The position numbers and the translations under genes are program-made. From positions 1-12,828 of the forward strand of contig SKTG01000090.1 of the NCBI GenBank assembly GCA_007118045.1: a stretch of 12,828 nucleotides of DNA, read 5' to 3'. The notes under the pieces were generated by a model. That model was not told where the DNA came from, did not search any database, and saw nothing but the letters and a program-made list of their open reading frames with translations. This stretch comes from Nitriliruptoraceae bacterium (GTDB lineage Bacteria; Actinomycetota; Nitriliruptoria; Nitriliruptorales; Nitriliruptoraceae). This document shows, one piece after another, positions 11,962 through 12,828 of this stretch (position 1 is the stretch's first letter; every line of letters begins with the position of its first letter).

Positions 11962-12366
11962 GTGACCCCGCCCGCACGCCCCTCGCGTGACGACACGGAC
12001 GCGCTCGACCCGGTCGATGAAGCCGAGGACGAGGTCGGAGACGAAGCCGAGGTCGAAGAGCCCGAGGACGAGACCGACCTCGTCGATCCCGACGAGCCGG
12101 TCGAGGACGAACTCGACGCGGCCGTCGAGGCCGAGGACGACGGCGACGACGACGAGGTGGTCCCGCAGACCGGGGTCGTGCTGCCGGACGCGGAGTTCGA
12201 CGACGACGGTGAGGAGCTCGTCACCGCTGTGGTCGTCGACGATGATGACGACGACACGATCGATGGGGTGCGTGACGGCGAGTTCGTGTGCCGATCGTGC
12301 TTCATGGCCAAGCGCGAGATCCAGCTCGCCGACGCCGACCGTCTGCTGTGCCGTGACTGCGCCTGA
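11962..12366 (+). CDS. Acidic DUF4193-like protein with C-terminal zinc ribbon
   Basis: The last 27 residues, beginning GEFVCRSCFMAKREIQLA and ending LLCRDCA, match the pattern I know from actinobacterial DUF4193 proteins (FTCSSCFLVHHRSRLA, then ICRDCA). Cysteines C110, C113, C130 and C133 form two CxxC pairs that probably bind zinc. Before them lie about 105 residues dominated by Asp, Glu and Val, likely disordered and giving an extremely acidic protein. The whole is 134 residues, longer than the roughly 100 of the mycobacterial homologue (Rv2699c, recalled). The GTG at 11962 has aggag (11951-11955) at a six-base gap; the open frame further upstream runs through non-coding DNA. The family function is unknown to me; nucleic-acid or protein binding by the ribbon is a guess. 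lnt follows after three bases. Confidence 0.8.
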   Translation: MTPPARPSRDDTDALDPVDEAEDEVGDEAEVEEPEDETDLVDPDEPVEDELDAAVEAEDDGDDDEVVPQTGVVLPDAEFDDDGEELVTAVVVDDDDDDTIDGVRDGEFVCRSCFMAKREIQLADADRLLCRDCA

Positions 12367-12369
12367 GCG

Positions 12370-12828
12370 ATGATCCGGGCCGCGCTCGCGCCCCTGCTGG
12401 CCGCTGGCGCCGGGCTGGCGTTGCTCGCATCTCACCCGCCCCTCGGCTGGTGGCCGCTGTCGTTCCTCGCACCGGCTCTGCTGGTCGCCGCGCTCTGGGT
12501 CGACGCCGTCGCGCGACGCGAGGTGGGCCGGGGGCCGCGCGCCTTCCGGCTCGGTGCCCTGGCCGGTGCGGCCGCCTTCGGTCCGATGCTCAGCTGGTTG
12601 ATCCTCCCGGCTGGGGTCATCGGCTGGGTGCTCCTCTCGCTCGTCCAGGTGCTGTGGCTGGGTCTGCTCGCGGTGCTGCTCGTGCCGGCGTTGGAGCGAC
12701 CGTGGCTCCCCGTCGCGGCTGCCGCCGTGTGGACCGGTATCGACGCCTGGCGGGCGATCTGGCCGCTCAACGGCTTCGAGTGGGGAGCGATCGCCTACGC
12801 CCACGTCGACGGATCGTGGCTGATGCCG
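12370..12828 (+). CDS. lnt: Apolipoprotein N-acyltransferase, 5' part only
   Basis: Lnt is a multi-spanning membrane enzyme that N-acylates the N-terminal cysteine of diacylglyceryl lipoproteins, the last step of lipoprotein maturation. Only the first 153 codons are present; the frame is still open at the window end. The visible part is a run of hydrophobic helices with the family's N-terminal features: HPPLGWWPLSFLAPALLVAA (21-40), a FGPMLSWLILP segment, and near the cut WTGIDAWRAIWPLNGFEWG, which resembles the W..lE.lR....GFPW region of Lnt. The catalytic nitrilase domain lies beyond the window. ATG 12370 follows the zinc-ribbon gene's stop by three bases and has no good Shine-Dalgarno, so translation is probably coupled. 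Polyprenol-mannosyl fusions known in actinobacteria cannot be checked here. Confidence 0.82.
   Translation, partial: MIRAALAPLLAAGAGLALLASHPPLGWWPLSFLAPALLVAALWVDAVARREVGRGPRAFRLGALAGAAAFGPMLSWLILPAGVIGWVLLSLVQVLWLGLLAVLLVPALERPWLPVAAAAVWTGIDAWRAIWPLNGFEWGAIAYAHVDGSWLMP

Noticed and set aside
1..12828. Mobile element, defence system or CRISPR
   Set aside because: No transposase, integrase, nuclease system, terminal inverted repeats or spacer-repeat array was found, and composition and gene orientation are uniform across the window.

Overview
The window reads as a chromosomal segment from a very GC-rich (above 70% by eye) member of the Actinomycetota. The main evidence is the block tatA - tatC - gene - helY, which matches the tatA-tatC-helY order of mycobacteria (Rv2094c-Rv2092c, recalled), and a DUF4193-type C-terminal zinc ribbon, a family I know only from actinobacteria. 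GTG starts are frequent, and all but one of the stop codons are TGA. I cannot place the genus; a deep-branching actinobacterial class is a guess. Every gene I can support lies on the + strand. No insertion sequence, phage, CRISPR array, tRNA or rRNA was seen.

Layout. 1-197: short repeats and a promoter-like site. 198-2246: a small membrane/coiled-coil protein, then TatA, TatC and an anchored protein of unknown function that overlaps tatC by four bases. 2340-6070: HelY-type DEVH RNA helicase, with a diacylglycerol-kinase-like lipid kinase that overlaps it by one base. 6147-7241: M24 Xaa-Pro peptidase with all five metal ligands. 7373-9469: GNAT acetyltransferase, acyl-CoA dehydrogenase and a small three-helix membrane protein, the last two overlapping by four bases. 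9668-11266: YtcJ-type metal-dependent amidohydrolase. 11267-11961: about 695 bases without a credible gene but dense in inverted repeats. 11962-12828: an acidic zinc-ribbon protein (DUF4193-like), then the 5' part of apolipoprotein N-acyltransferase (lnt), cut by the window end.

How the genes relate. Tat exports folded proteins and Lnt acylates lipoproteins, so both ends of the window serve the cell envelope; the lipid kinase may also feed membrane phospholipid synthesis. HelY is an RNA helicase whose linkage to tat is old and unexplained. The central genes (peptidase, acetyltransferase, acyl-CoA dehydrogenase, amidohydrolase) look like ordinary catabolic or housekeeping enzymes.

The best leads are non-coding: (i) a shared hexamer TAnnCT, found by hand on the + strand only at six intergenic places, each in front of a gene; (ii) a run of hairpins at 11351-11628 ending in a perfect 16-bp stem, a candidate untranslated RNA; (iii) a 9-bp inverted repeat next to the predicted promoter of the DUF4193-lnt unit; and (iv) a three-copy repeat and a GNRA-loop hairpin touching the ribosome-binding site of the acetyltransferase gene. 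All are pattern observations that need comparative or transcript data.
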